The position numbers and the translations under genes were made by a program. A stretch of 15,928 nt of DNA from Gemmatimonadota bacterium (GTDB taxonomy: Bacteria; Latescibacterota; UBA2968; UBA8231). Below, piece after piece: positions 5,691-14,003 of this stretch. Location: NCBI GenBank assembly GCA_028875335.1, contig JAPPEF010000144.1, forward strand, positions 1 through 15,928, in the 5' to 3' direction. The notes below the pieces were generated by a model, which was given only the letters and a program-made list of their open reading frames with translations, did not search any database and was not told the DNA's origin. Numbering within the stretch: the stretch's first letter is position 1; each line of letters begins with the position of its first letter.

Positions 5691-8468
5691 TCAATCTTTC
5701 AGGCTGGCGTACATTGTCATAAACACGGTACTATCCATCTGCGACCGGTCGTCTCTTTCGACGCGCTCGCGGCTGATTCTGCGAATACTGTAGCCGAGTT
5801 GGGCCGTGAGCACATAGCCTAGGTACTGCCCTCTGTTCGAAAGCTGCATGGCCAAGACCGTGCTGTTGAAATCCTCGGTGAATTCACCCGCTGCTAAATC
5901 GTCCTCATTGACCACCGAATCTCTGAAGAAAAGTTGCTCTATACCAGTCTCTATGGTCGTTCGCCGCAGAACGGGGAATTCGAAGGTCAGGAAGAACAAA
6001 CCAGTCCATTGATCTCGCACGGGACGCACGCCTCCCATAGAATAGGGAGTATTGTCCTTGAGAAGTTCGCTCTTGATCTTCGGTCGCACCGTCAGAGCTT
6101 TGTACTGGTACAGATAGTCGGCCTTATTGATGATCCCGAGAAAACGCGTATTGTCCTTGAAATCTAGGTTACGGCCTTTCTCCCGCTGCCTCACGGTCTC
6201 GTACTTGAATTTATTGGAAAAATTGACCCCGATATTGGTCCGGCGGTCAAGGCCTAGCCAAAAAGTATTGATATAGGTGTCTTGGGCGAAGAGGGGGTCG
6301 TCTATTGCTTGGTGCGCTCCGGGTAGCCCTGGAGCTTGTACCCATTGAAAGAGATCGTCCTGAATATCGTCTGCCGCCTTTTTGATCATGTCGAAGATGC
6401 CCACCCGTCCAATCCGGGCGTACTCCTTTTCAAAGCTGACTAGGGCGTACGTGGTCAGATTTTGGCGGTCGTCCGAAAGGAGCTGTTCGCGGGCCTGCCC
6501 GGCGGTGAGTTGCAGGTGTGGAGTTACCTGATTGCGCAGGTACAGGTTGTAGCCCTTGCGATCTCTCTTGTAGGGATAATCGGGCAGGTTGTCGTTTTCG
6601 AACTGGTCGACCCAGCCGTTGTTGTTGAGATCGATACCGAAGAGGTATTCGGGGCGGTCTGAACCGTAGCGCAGGAAGGGTTCCTCGTAGTCCGGGAAGC
6701 GGTTCTCACTGAAGATGTTGCTGTTTTGGTTGAAGTCGGAGATGAAATCGTTGTTCTGGTCCCAGCCGGGGAACACGGCTTCGTCGGCGAAACCTTCGGC
6801 GGATCTTCCGGTTCTAGCGACGCGGAATTCCTCGCCCGTCCTAGGATCTTGGTAGCGTCGCTTCTGGTCGGGTTTCTTGTCCTGATCGTCGTTGTCGTCG
6901 ACGAAGTCGTAGATGCTCCTAGTCCCGTCTTCGTAATCTACTCGGCCGCTGCCGTCCGATATGAAGGGACTGGTATTGTAGGCCGAGTCCATGTAGAAGC
7001 CCTCGACAAAGAGGGACCAAGAAAAGACCGATTTGGACAGATTCATCATCCAGGCTTTGGCGTTTTCGGCGCCGACGAGTCCCGAGTAAGCCTCGTGTGT
7101 CTTCACCCGGCGATTGGGATATTTTCTGTACTGGTGGTTGACATCGAACTCGGTATAAAAGTCAAATCCTAGGAAATCCTGGGCCTCGATCGTGAAGCCC
7201 AATAGCTGGTTAGCCGTGGGCAAGCCGTAGTTGAAAACCACTTCGCGCTTATTCGATCCGTCCTGAATATTGCCTTCGGCTTGGGCCATCAGCAGGAAGA
7301 CCGGCTGTCCTTCAAAGTTGGTCTGCTGATCGGAAGTGATCTCGATCCGATAGTCGTTGACTAGGACCAGTCTGAAGCGGAGATCTCGGATGTTGTTAAT
7401 GGCATCTTTGTCGTCGAGAATCACGGCTAGGTCGTTCAAATCGTAACGCAACGTAATCTGCTCCGTACCGTTGGCCGTGCGCACGCCTTCGATAATGGTG
7501 CCTCCCTGCCTTTGGGGTGTGAAGCCGATCTCATTGCCGACTAGCACTGTGTCTCTATCGCCGATAGTCGTCGCTATTTCTACATTATCCGCTAGTAGGA
7601 CACTTCCTCCGACATCGTCGGCCGGTGAGTCGTCGCTCAGCCGAATGACAATAGTACTGATCTGGTTTTGTAACTGCAGCGAGGTTAATTCCCCTTTGAA
7701 GGGATTGCCCTCAAAGCTCTGTACGGTCCCTCGGCCGTTGTGGGAATTGACGAAGACCCCTCCTAGGGTAATGGCATCACCTAGCCGGACCCTGGTCCGG
7801 CCCCCTATCAGGTTGGTGTAGTTGTTGAAAGAGGCCGGATTCGGATCGGTGATGAAGCCCGGTGCGCTGATGCGGGAAAAGATACCAGTCAGCTCAACCG
7901 CGTCCGACATGAGATCGACTTGGGCACCGTTGTACACAGATTTGCGAAAGGTCATTGGCGTTAGGGTCGTAACTAGTTCGTCGCCAACGGAAATGGAAAA
8001 GGAATATTGACCTTTCTGGTCGGAGGCTACAATCAATGAGTTAAAGAAACCGGCATATGCTCCTCTTTTTAGCAGACGGCTGCCCTCGGAGATTCTCGGG
8101 TGATCCTCGGTCCAGTCGTAGACCAACCATCCTCTGGTCAGGAAATTTCCGTACACGTCGTAGAAATAATCGCCCCAGAGGCTTTGCGCCACGTATCTCT
8201 GGTAGGGATTGCCAGCGTAGTTCGTGTACTGCCAAGTCTGCCACTGGTACTCCTGATACAGCTCTTGGGGCAGATACCGTTTCCGCACCGATGGCTCTAC
8301 GTTGCCCAGCAGGGTCTTGGGACCCTCAGAGCGATACACCACAGTGCCGTCGTTGGCTCGGTGCCCTAGGCGGGCTCCATAGTTTTGCGCAGCCCATCCA
8401 GTAACGGACGATAAAGCTAGTGCGCAGAGTATCCCCACAACATACCACGAGCCGGACCTTTTTAGCAT
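5691..8468 (-). CDS. Putative outer-membrane beta-barrel protein with acidic calcium-loop-like insert, copy 2
   Basis: A 925-aa protein of a family I cannot name. An N-terminal signal peptide (MLKRSGSW, then a hydrophobic core to about residue 26) leaves a mature start at QNYGARLG. The rest is rich in alternating aromatic/polar strands (VYNGAQVDL, ITLGGVFVNSHN, LGFDFYTEFDVNHQYRKYPN, YLGYVLTAQLGYS) and ends in STVFMTMYASLKD, as in a large outer-membrane barrel. Residues about 520-640 hold DNDDQD, WDQNNDFISDFNQNSN and DLNNNGWVDQFEND, which look like Ca2+-binding loops. LSDDSPADDVGG lies in the N-terminal half. It is a full-length paralogue of the next upstream gene, with an extra stretch of about 20 residues between DNDDQD and the FPGWD motif. 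AGGAGG at 8474-8479 fixes the start. The only Cys seen is in the signal peptide. Barrel assignment is inference. Confidence 0.85.
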   Translation of the reverse strand: MLKRSGSWYVVGILCALALSSVTGWAAQNYGARLGHRANDGTVVYRSEGPKTLLGNVEPSVRKRYLPQELYQEYQWQTWQYTNYAGNPYQRYVAQSLWGDYFYDVYGNFLTRGWLVYDWTEDHPRISEGSRLLKRGAYAGFFNSLIVASDQKGQYSFSISVGDELVTTLTPMTFRKSVYNGAQVDLMSDAVELTGIFSRISAPGFITDPNPASFNNYTNLIGGRTRVRLGDAITLGGVFVNSHNGRGTVQSFEGNPFKGELTSLQLQNQISTIVIRLSDDSPADDVGGSVLLADNVEIATTIGDRDTVLVGNEIGFTPQRQGGTIIEGVRTANGTEQITLRYDLNDLAVILDDKDAINNIRDLRFRLVLVNDYRIEITSDQQTNFEGQPVFLLMAQAEGNIQDGSNKREVVFNYGLPTANQLLGFTIEAQDFLGFDFYTEFDVNHQYRKYPNRRVKTHEAYSGLVGAENAKAWMMNLSKSVFSWSLFVEGFYMDSAYNTSPFISDGSGRVDYEDGTRSIYDFVDDNDDQDKKPDQKRRYQDPRTGEEFRVARTGRSAEGFADEAVFPGWDQNNDFISDFNQNSNIFSENRFPDYEEPFLRYGSDRPEYLFGIDLNNNGWVDQFENDNLPDYPYKRDRKGYNLYLRNQVTPHLQLTAGQAREQLLSDDRQNLTTYALVSFEKEYARIGRVGIFDMIKKAADDIQDDLFQWVQAPGLPGAHQAIDDPLFAQDTYINTFWLGLDRRTNIGVNFSNKFKYETVRQREKGRNLDFKDNTRFLGIINKADYLYQYKALTVRPKIKSELLKDNTPYSMGGVRPVRDQWTGLFFLTFEFPVLRRTTIETGIEQLFFRDSVVNEDDLAAGEFTEDFNSTVLAMQLSNRGQYLGYVLTAQLGYSIRRISRERVERDDRSQMDSTVFMTMYASLKD

Positions 8469-8473
8469 GGATC

Positions 8474-8479
8474 CCTCCT
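8474..8479 (-). promoter_or_regulatory. Strong ribosome binding site of the 925-aa protein gene
   Basis: A perfect AGGAGG on the - strand, five bases before ATG 8468. It is the best Shine-Dalgarno match in the window. Confidence 0.8.
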
Positions 8480-8512
8480 ATTGGACTGTGCGCAAAAGGA
8501 CGGAGTGCCCAA

Positions 8513-8531
8513 AGCAAGATTCTCGCTTGCT
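8513..8531 (-). other. Small hairpin between the two barrel genes
   Basis: AGCAAG (8513-8518) and CTTGCT (8526-8531) form a 6-bp stem with a 7-base loop in the 89-bp gap between the two paralogous genes. Only three T residues follow on the transcribed strand, so it is a poor intrinsic terminator. It could attenuate or punctuate the operon mRNA. Confidence 0.3.
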
Positions 8532-8557
8532 CCACAGGTGTAATCAGCGTCTGCCAT

Positions 8558-11356
8558 TTACTGTTCCACCCCGGCGTAGATGGTTATGAAAGTAGTGGTA
8601 CCAGTCTCAATGGTGGACTTTTTGTCGACCTCCAGATCCATCATCTCGATGGTCTCTAAGGATGTCCTAGACAGTCGAAACCCTGTCTGTAGCAGTAATA
8701 CGTATCCTAGGTAATCCGTCGTGGTTGACCACTGAACGGCTAGGTTAGTCTCGTTTAGGTCTCCAGTCGGTCCCAAGACGCTCTCCTGGACCAAGGCATC
8801 TTCGTCTGCCCTCAATTCCCTTAGCTGTCTGAACTCCGTGCCCATTTCAATCATCGAATGCCTCAGCACTGGGAATTTGAGGATCATTGACAAGAATCCA
8901 TCCCATTCCTCGATATCTGCCTCGCGGCGCAAGAATGGTGTGCGCTTCAAGTACTGGCTTTTGAAGCGCGGCTGAATGCTCAGACCTTCAAGTCGGTAGG
9001 TATAATCCACTTTGTTGATAAGCCCCAAAAAGGACGACCTATCGTGGAGCGGACTTCTGTCCAAAGCCCTGAGATCATCGCTGCGCTGAATGTACAGATC
9101 GTATTTGATCTTATTGCGGATGTTTAGCTGCGGAATCCGCGTATAGTCGAATCCGATAAACAGGGAATTGACCCAAGTATCTTGGGCGGGCAGAATATCG
9201 GCGACCTTGGCGGGCAGACCCGCCAAGAGAAATCCCTGTGGTGCACGGCGGTCATCGGGGATGGTGTCTTTGGCTCGTTTTAGCATATTGAACGCCCGCA
9301 AACGCCCTAGGTCGGCCCAATTCTCATCCACGGTCACCAGTCCGTAGGTTGTCGTATTCTCTCGCTCGGAAGAGAGCAGTTCCTCGCGGGTCTGTCCCAC
9401 GCTCACCCTGACCCCTGGGATAACGTGAGCGCCGGAATAGGCATTGTAGCCTCTGTGGTCCCTCTTGTAGGGAAAATCTGGCTCGTCGTCGTTCTCGAAA
9501 CGGTCAATCCAATCGTTGTTGTTCAAGTCAATGCCAAAGAGAAATTCCGGCCGGTCAACCTCGTACCTGAGAAAGGGCTCGTCATAATCGGGGATGCGAT
9601 TGCTGATTGTCCGATTGTCGTTCTGGTTGAAATCACTTACGAAGTCGTTGTTTTCGTCCCAGCCGGGGAAGATGGCAAAATCGGGACCTGGCTGACTGCC
9701 TCGCTGCCAATCGGGAGTGCGATCCTGATCGTCGTTGTCTTCGACGAACTCGTAGAAAAACTGGGAAGGCTGGTCGTAGTTGATATCGCCATTTTGGTTG
9801 AGTAGGAAGGAACTAGTGGAATAGTCGTGGTCCATGGAAAAGGCCTCGCCGAAGAAGAACCAAGGATACCCCTGAAAGGAGAGGTTCATCATCCAAGCAT
9901 CCGCTCGGGTCGAAGCGTCCTCAAAAGAACGATCGTCGGTAAACAAGGCTAGGTTGGGGTACTGCCTGAATTTCTGGTTGATGTCGTACTCGCCGTAGAA
10001 GTTGAAGCCTAGGACGTCCTGCGCCTCAATGGTAAAGCCGTAAATCTGCGTGGCGGTGGGTAGGCCGTAGTCGAAAACCAGTCTTTTTCGGTTGGAGCCA
10101 TCCTTGGTATTGTCGGGGGCACGTGCGATCTCGAGTAAGACCGGATTCCTTTCGTCGAGGATCGCTCTGGTCAGCGGTGCTTCCGGCGGGGTTTGCTGCC
10201 CGGTCTGGCGGTCGGACCACACCTCGACTTTATAGTCGTTGGCCAGTACCAAGTCAAAGGTCACTTTTACGATCTCAGTCGGATCGGGACCGATATAGGC
10301 CGGATCGTTAAAATCGTAGTTGATGATGATCCGCTGAATGCCGTTGGCCGCTAGGAAACCCTCTTCCCGAAAACCGCCTTCTATGACTGGCCAGCGCGTT
10401 GGATCGTTGGTTAGGTCGGCAAGGCTGAGCGTTTCGCGGATTCCGTTCTGGAAATCTTCGCGCACCACGATCAGATCGTGGGAAAAGAGCGCGGTTCCTC
10501 CCTCCCCGTCTTCGGGCGAATCATCGCTGAGCACGAGGGCGATGGCGTTGATAGGCACTCTGGCCTGCCCGTCGCCCAGTGTGCCCTTGGTGGGATTGCT
10601 GTCGAAGGAACCCAGCGTGGTACGGGTGTTGTGGGCGTTGACCCAAGTCGCGCCGACGGTGACGAAATCGCCCACCTGGGCTAGAGCCCGGCCGCCGATC
10701 ATATTGGTGGCATTGGTCCGGGTATCGGCGCTGGAGACGGACGACCTGACCGGGCCACTGATCCTTGAAAGCAGGAGCGTACCAGCGTATTTATCGGCTG
10801 CGAGATCTAGTTGAATACCGTTGAATGCAGGCTTGGAAAAGGTCATGGGGGTGAGCGTGGTGCGTATCTGATCCCCGGTGGTTATGGAGTAGAGAGCACC
10901 GCCTTTTGAATCCGTGGCAATCAACACTTGGTTGAACCAACCCTGATACCGCGAATCTTGGTAGATGGAACTACCCAAAGGGGTCAAGGCTTCCTGACGC
11001 CAGTCGTAGATGAGCCATCCCCGGTTGACGAAATTACCGAACGTGTCGTAGAAATATTCGCCTTCCCGAGTCGTGTTGACGTAGCGCTCGTAGCGCTCTC
11101 GAGCATAGTTGGAGTATTCCCAAGTCCGGAAGTGGTAATCGTGGTAGAGTTCTTGGGGGACGTACCATCGTTTCACTGTGGGATCGAGGGCGTCGAAAAA
11201 CACCCCTGGTCCCAAGGGTTCAAAGGTGACCTTGCCCCCCCTTTGCTGCCCAAGGCGGTTGTTGTAGTCTTGGGAAAAAGCCGTCGTGCTCAAAGCCGCG
11301 ACTATCCACAGTGCTATCCATACTCTGGACCATTCTCTGTAACCTGTACCTACCAT
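8558..11356 (-). CDS. Putative outer-membrane beta-barrel protein with acidic calcium-loop-like insert, copy 1
   Basis: A 932-aa paralogue of the downstream 925-aa protein over its whole length. A signal peptide (basic start, hydrophobic core WIALWIVAALSTTAF) leaves a mature start at QDYNNRLG, matching QNYGARLG of the partner. Shared blocks in order are YVPQELYHDYHFRTWEYSNY, EYFYDTFGNFVNRGWLIYDW, TLTPMTFSKPAFNG, LSDDSPEDGEGG, FDYGLPTATQIYGFTIEAQD, the acidic insert at about residues 530-640 (DNDDQD, WDENNDFVSDFNQNDN, DLNNNDWIDRFENDD), VGQTREELLSSE, LGLINKVDYTYR, and a final strand TTTFITIYAGVEQ. Beta-rich amphipathic strands and export suggest an outer-membrane barrel; the ligand is unknown. 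A purine-rich GGGAGGG (11364-11370) precedes ATG 11356. The gap to the upstream secreted-protein gene is 59 bp. Confidence 0.85.
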   Translation of the reverse strand: MVGTGYREWSRVWIALWIVAALSTTAFSQDYNNRLGQQRGGKVTFEPLGPGVFFDALDPTVKRWYVPQELYHDYHFRTWEYSNYARERYERYVNTTREGEYFYDTFGNFVNRGWLIYDWRQEALTPLGSSIYQDSRYQGWFNQVLIATDSKGGALYSITTGDQIRTTLTPMTFSKPAFNGIQLDLAADKYAGTLLLSRISGPVRSSVSSADTRTNATNMIGGRALAQVGDFVTVGATWVNAHNTRTTLGSFDSNPTKGTLGDGQARVPINAIALVLSDDSPEDGEGGTALFSHDLIVVREDFQNGIRETLSLADLTNDPTRWPVIEGGFREEGFLAANGIQRIIINYDFNDPAYIGPDPTEIVKVTFDLVLANDYKVEVWSDRQTGQQTPPEAPLTRAILDERNPVLLEIARAPDNTKDGSNRKRLVFDYGLPTATQIYGFTIEAQDVLGFNFYGEYDINQKFRQYPNLALFTDDRSFEDASTRADAWMMNLSFQGYPWFFFGEAFSMDHDYSTSSFLLNQNGDINYDQPSQFFYEFVEDNDDQDRTPDWQRGSQPGPDFAIFPGWDENNDFVSDFNQNDNRTISNRIPDYDEPFLRYEVDRPEFLFGIDLNNNDWIDRFENDDEPDFPYKRDHRGYNAYSGAHVIPGVRVSVGQTREELLSSERENTTTYGLVTVDENWADLGRLRAFNMLKRAKDTIPDDRRAPQGFLLAGLPAKVADILPAQDTWVNSLFIGFDYTRIPQLNIRNKIKYDLYIQRSDDLRALDRSPLHDRSSFLGLINKVDYTYRLEGLSIQPRFKSQYLKRTPFLRREADIEEWDGFLSMILKFPVLRHSMIEMGTEFRQLRELRADEDALVQESVLGPTGDLNETNLAVQWSTTTDYLGYVLLLQTGFRLSRTSLETIEMMDLEVDKKSTIETGTTTFITIYAGVEQ

Positions 11357-11363
11357 CAGGTGT

Positions 11364-11370
11364 CCCTCCC
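11364..11370 (-). promoter_or_regulatory. Ribosome binding site of the 932-aa protein gene
   Basis: GGGAGGG on the - strand, seven bases before ATG 11356. It supports that start. Confidence 0.6.
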
Positions 11371-11415
11371 GTTAGCAAGCGCTTCGCAGAAGCAATCCAT
11401 ACCCCGGTCCAGCCT

Positions 11416-13620
11416 TCAATAGGCCACGCCTATGAGGCCGCTCGCCTCAGCCGTGCCGCCGTCAGTGTCCAAATCAATGTTGAAAATGTAGAGGCCCGGC
11501 GGCACGGTGTTCCCTTGGCCATCGGTACCGTCCCACGTCCTAGTAAAGCGGCCACTCTGGTCGATCCCGCGATAGACTTCCCGCACCATGCTGCCGGACA
11601 AGTCGTATATTCGCAGCCCTACATTGGCCCCGCTGATGAGATCGGTTATATCAAAGTGTATCTGTGCATTATCGTTGATCTGATCCCCATTGGGGGTAAA
11701 AATTGCTGGCACGGCGTTGACGTTGATCAGCAAGTCACCCTTTTTCGCCACTTGTACCACTAGATTTCCCGGGTTGCGGATGAGGGTGGCATTGGAACTT
11801 TCTTGGCTCAGGTCAAAGACATTGCCTCCCACTACTCTTTGCGGAACTTCGTCGGGGGTTTCAGATAGGGCCAAGGAGGAAAAGGCGGTTCCAGTCCGCA
11901 GAACCACGCATTGAAAAGCCACTTCCAAGACGGTCATCTGTCCTGCTTCTATGCGGCTATTTTCTACTTTGGGGAAACTGATCTGAAAGCGATGTTCCTC
12001 GACCAAATCAATGCGAAAGTCTCCGCGCTCCACCGGCAGGTCGCTCAGGTCCGAATCCGAGAAGTCCTGTTCGAGGAGGGAGCCATCGGGTAGCGACATC
12101 CCAATCCGATCTACTGCATCTACTTTTACAGGCGTGCTGATTTCGAGGGAACTAAAGCCCTGATCGATTTCGGGCCGCATATCGGGAATGAGCGCCAAGG
12201 AAAAAGCTGTTTTTTGCCCCAACTCCGCTTGGCGCGGAGTGATCTCTCCCACGATTTCTGTGGCCAGTACCGGCCTAGAAAAATCGAAGGACAGGGACCC
12301 GATGCCTTTGGCCGAAAAGAGATCTTCACTCAAATAATCCACCTTGAACTGAAAGTAGCGCCGCGGACCGGGCGAAATGATGGGTACTCCGCCCATCCCA
12401 GCGGATACATTATCGGTGCTAGTTATACCCGCGGTCGCATAAGGCGGAGACCAAACACTCCAGTTTTCCAAGTCGTCCCGCACCGAACCTTTATTGCCCG
12501 ACCTCAGCTTTTTGTACTCGGCTTGGGTCAGCGATATCTCATTCTTCCTATCGAGAGGGAGGTCTTTGTATAACAGCCGGGCCCGCTTTATGTCGAGGTC
12601 GGGCGAGTCGAGTTGGAGGACGATTTCCCTCGCTTCACTGCCTTCGTCGAACTCCTCGGCTGTCTTCCAAGGCACTTCGGCTCCATCGAGGTCGCTGCGG
12701 AGGCGATTGAACACAACGGGAGAATCGTCAAAGCCGCTCCTAGTGCTGATGGGCACTTGGGAGCGGATGGGGTCGCCTTGGCTTTCTTCCTCCCAGCGCA
12801 AATTGCCCCAAAGAGCTAAATTTTCTCCCAGATCGAATACATCCGAATGATACTCTGCCGTGGGCACGAAGCCTTCTCCGAAAACTTGGAACTCGCCTAT
12901 TTCAAAACCCACTGTAGTCTGGGATTTTAGCTGGATGTAGCGCACGTACTGGGGCTCTATCTGCACATCCACCACTGGCTGATCGTTCTGCAGTACGAGC
13001 ACAACGCTGGTAAATACCGGCAAGCCGGCGGCTAGTGTCTCTCGCGTGCCGTCGTTGAGAAAAAGCTCATAGGCCCTCATGTAATCGTCCTGAAAGGGAA
13101 AATCGGGGTCGAGAAAGTCTGGGGCGGCGTTCCTAGGGAAGAAGCGGATGCGACTCACGCCGAATCGCGCTCCTAGGTCGAATTGGAGGACCACGCCCAG
13201 CGCCCGGACATTCTGACCAGGGGAACTTTTCCTTTCAAAGGCCGAGCTGGCATTATTGTCTATCATCTTCAACAGATCTTTTCCTAGATCTGTGAGAACA
13301 GTGGGCGCGGTTACGGAGCCGCCTCGGTCCAGCAGTTGTAAGGCGATGTTGTCAGTCTGATCGGCCTTTTCGGGAAAAATCCATCCCTCCCGCGCAGAAA
13401 AGTCGATAATCCCTCCAGGTACGTTTTCGTTCGTCACCTCTTGGGGTCCTAAGATGATTATCGGATCTATACCACCTCCACCGTCCTGCCAAGGTCGGCC
13501 TTCTGCGCCACCGAGAATGATCAATTCCTTGGTTTCCCCAATACCCACAACCCCGTAGGCGGAGAGCAAAATCCCGATCATCAGATATGAGCGCAAATTC
13601 GAACTAAAATCCGCTTGCAT
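11416..13620 (-). CDS. Secreted discoidin-like protein with C-terminal FlgD/CHU_C-like Ig domain (734 aa)
   Basis: An exported protein: signal peptide in MQADFSSNLRSYLMIGILLS, then ELIILGG. Residues about 115-248 look like an F5/8 type C (discoidin) beta-sandwich, from KMIDNNASSAF to VRYIQLKSQTTVGFEIGEFQ. A central region shared with the upstream paralogue follows (LGENLALWGNLRW, WSVWSPPYA, SPGPRRYFQFKVDYL, ATEIVGEITP, GFSSLEISTP). The last ~100 residues form a FlgD/CHU_C-like Ig domain: FTPNGDQIND, LRIYDLSGSMVREVY, TWDGTDGQG, TVPPGLYIF, ending GVAY. ATG 13620 is preferred because GGAGG (13632-13636) lies 11 bases upstream; an in-frame TTG at 13638 would overlap that site. Likely surface-attached or secreted; binding of sugars or cell surface is inferred from the discoidin fold. 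Confidence 0.85.
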   Translation of the reverse strand: MQADFSSNLRSYLMIGILLSAYGVVGIGETKELIILGGAEGRPWQDGGGGIDPIIILGPQEVTNENVPGGIIDFSAREGWIFPEKADQTDNIALQLLDRGGSVTAPTVLTDLGKDLLKMIDNNASSAFERKSSPGQNVRALGVVLQFDLGARFGVSRIRFFPRNAAPDFLDPDFPFQDDYMRAYELFLNDGTRETLAAGLPVFTSVVLVLQNDQPVVDVQIEPQYVRYIQLKSQTTVGFEIGEFQVFGEGFVPTAEYHSDVFDLGENLALWGNLRWEEESQGDPIRSQVPISTRSGFDDSPVVFNRLRSDLDGAEVPWKTAEEFDEGSEAREIVLQLDSPDLDIKRARLLYKDLPLDRKNEISLTQAEYKKLRSGNKGSVRDDLENWSVWSPPYATAGITSTDNVSAGMGGVPIISPGPRRYFQFKVDYLSEDLFSAKGIGSLSFDFSRPVLATEIVGEITPRQAELGQKTAFSLALIPDMRPEIDQGFSSLEISTPVKVDAVDRIGMSLPDGSLLEQDFSDSDLSDLPVERGDFRIDLVEEHRFQISFPKVENSRIEAGQMTVLEVAFQCVVLRTGTAFSSLALSETPDEVPQRVVGGNVFDLSQESSNATLIRNPGNLVVQVAKKGDLLINVNAVPAIFTPNGDQINDNAQIHFDITDLISGANVGLRIYDLSGSMVREVYRGIDQSGRFTRTWDGTDGQGNTVPPGLYIFNIDLDTDGGTAEASGLIGVAY
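13272..13293 (-). repeat. Perfect 8-bp inverted repeat inside the 734-aa gene
   Basis: ACAGATCT (13272-13279) and AGATCTGT (13286-13293) are perfect complements separated by six bases, inside codons for TDLGKDL. This would make a stable hairpin in the mRNA early in the gene. It may be chance given the LTDLGKDLL codons. Confidence 0.45.
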
Positions 13621-13631
13621 CGGAGTCCTAA

Positions 13632-13636
13632 CCTCC
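13632..13636 (-). promoter_or_regulatory. Ribosome binding site deciding the start of the 734-aa protein gene
   Basis: GGAGG on the - strand, 11 bases before ATG 13620. A TTG start at 13638 would place this site inside the gene, so the ATG is favoured. Confidence 0.6.
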
Positions 13637-13652
13637 AATTGGATTCATATCC

Positions 13653-14003
13653 CTAATAGGCGACATGTAATGGTTTCACGGCCTCGACCGTTTGGTGGTC
13701 GGCTTCGACAGAGACGCGGTATAGATACAGCCCCGGCGGTACCAGCCGCCCCGACTCGTCCCGACCATCCCACACCCGCTCATAGATACCAACCCCATCT
13801 AATCCCCCATATACCTGACGAATTCGACGCCCCGACAAATCCCACACCGCCACCACCACCCAGGACGGACTTGTCAACTCCACCAAGCTATACCCCAATC
13901 CCACCACATCGTTGTATTCATCTCCGTTGGGCGTCAAAACCGCTGGTCCGGCCTCTATCTGCAACACGTTTTGATGTTCCGCTCGGGTGGCCACCCACAC
14001 TCG
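13653..14003 (-). repeat. Duplicated FlgD-Ig segment, copy 2
   Basis: The 117 C-terminal residues align without gaps to the 117 at the right edge (15573-15926); by hand count about 83 are identical. The DNA also matches over long runs, for example the same 20 bases beginning CTCGACCGTTTGG near 13683 and 15603. This is a recent tandem duplication or gene conversion of the tail. Confidence 0.7.

Noticed and set aside
6600..6640. Dockerin module and cellulosome system
   Set aside because: Only single calcium-loop-like motifs inside a barrel-like protein were seen. There is no paired 22-residue dockerin repeat and no cohesin nearby.
6726..7172. 148-codon open frame on the + strand rich in Val
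   Set aside because: It is a mirror of the acidic insert (GAC/GAT read as GTC/ATC). The same shadow appears at 9425-9805 in the paralogue, as expected for antisense of a conserved region.
10928..11422. 164-codon open frame on the + strand
   Set aside because: It is antisense to the 932-aa gene's 5' end. Its Val/Ile-rich composition mirrors Asp/Asn codons on the other strand.
11416..11730. Flagellar hook-capping gene flgD
   Set aside because: Only the Ig-like domain type is shared. The proteins have signal peptides and discoidin-like domains and lack the FlgD N-terminal region.
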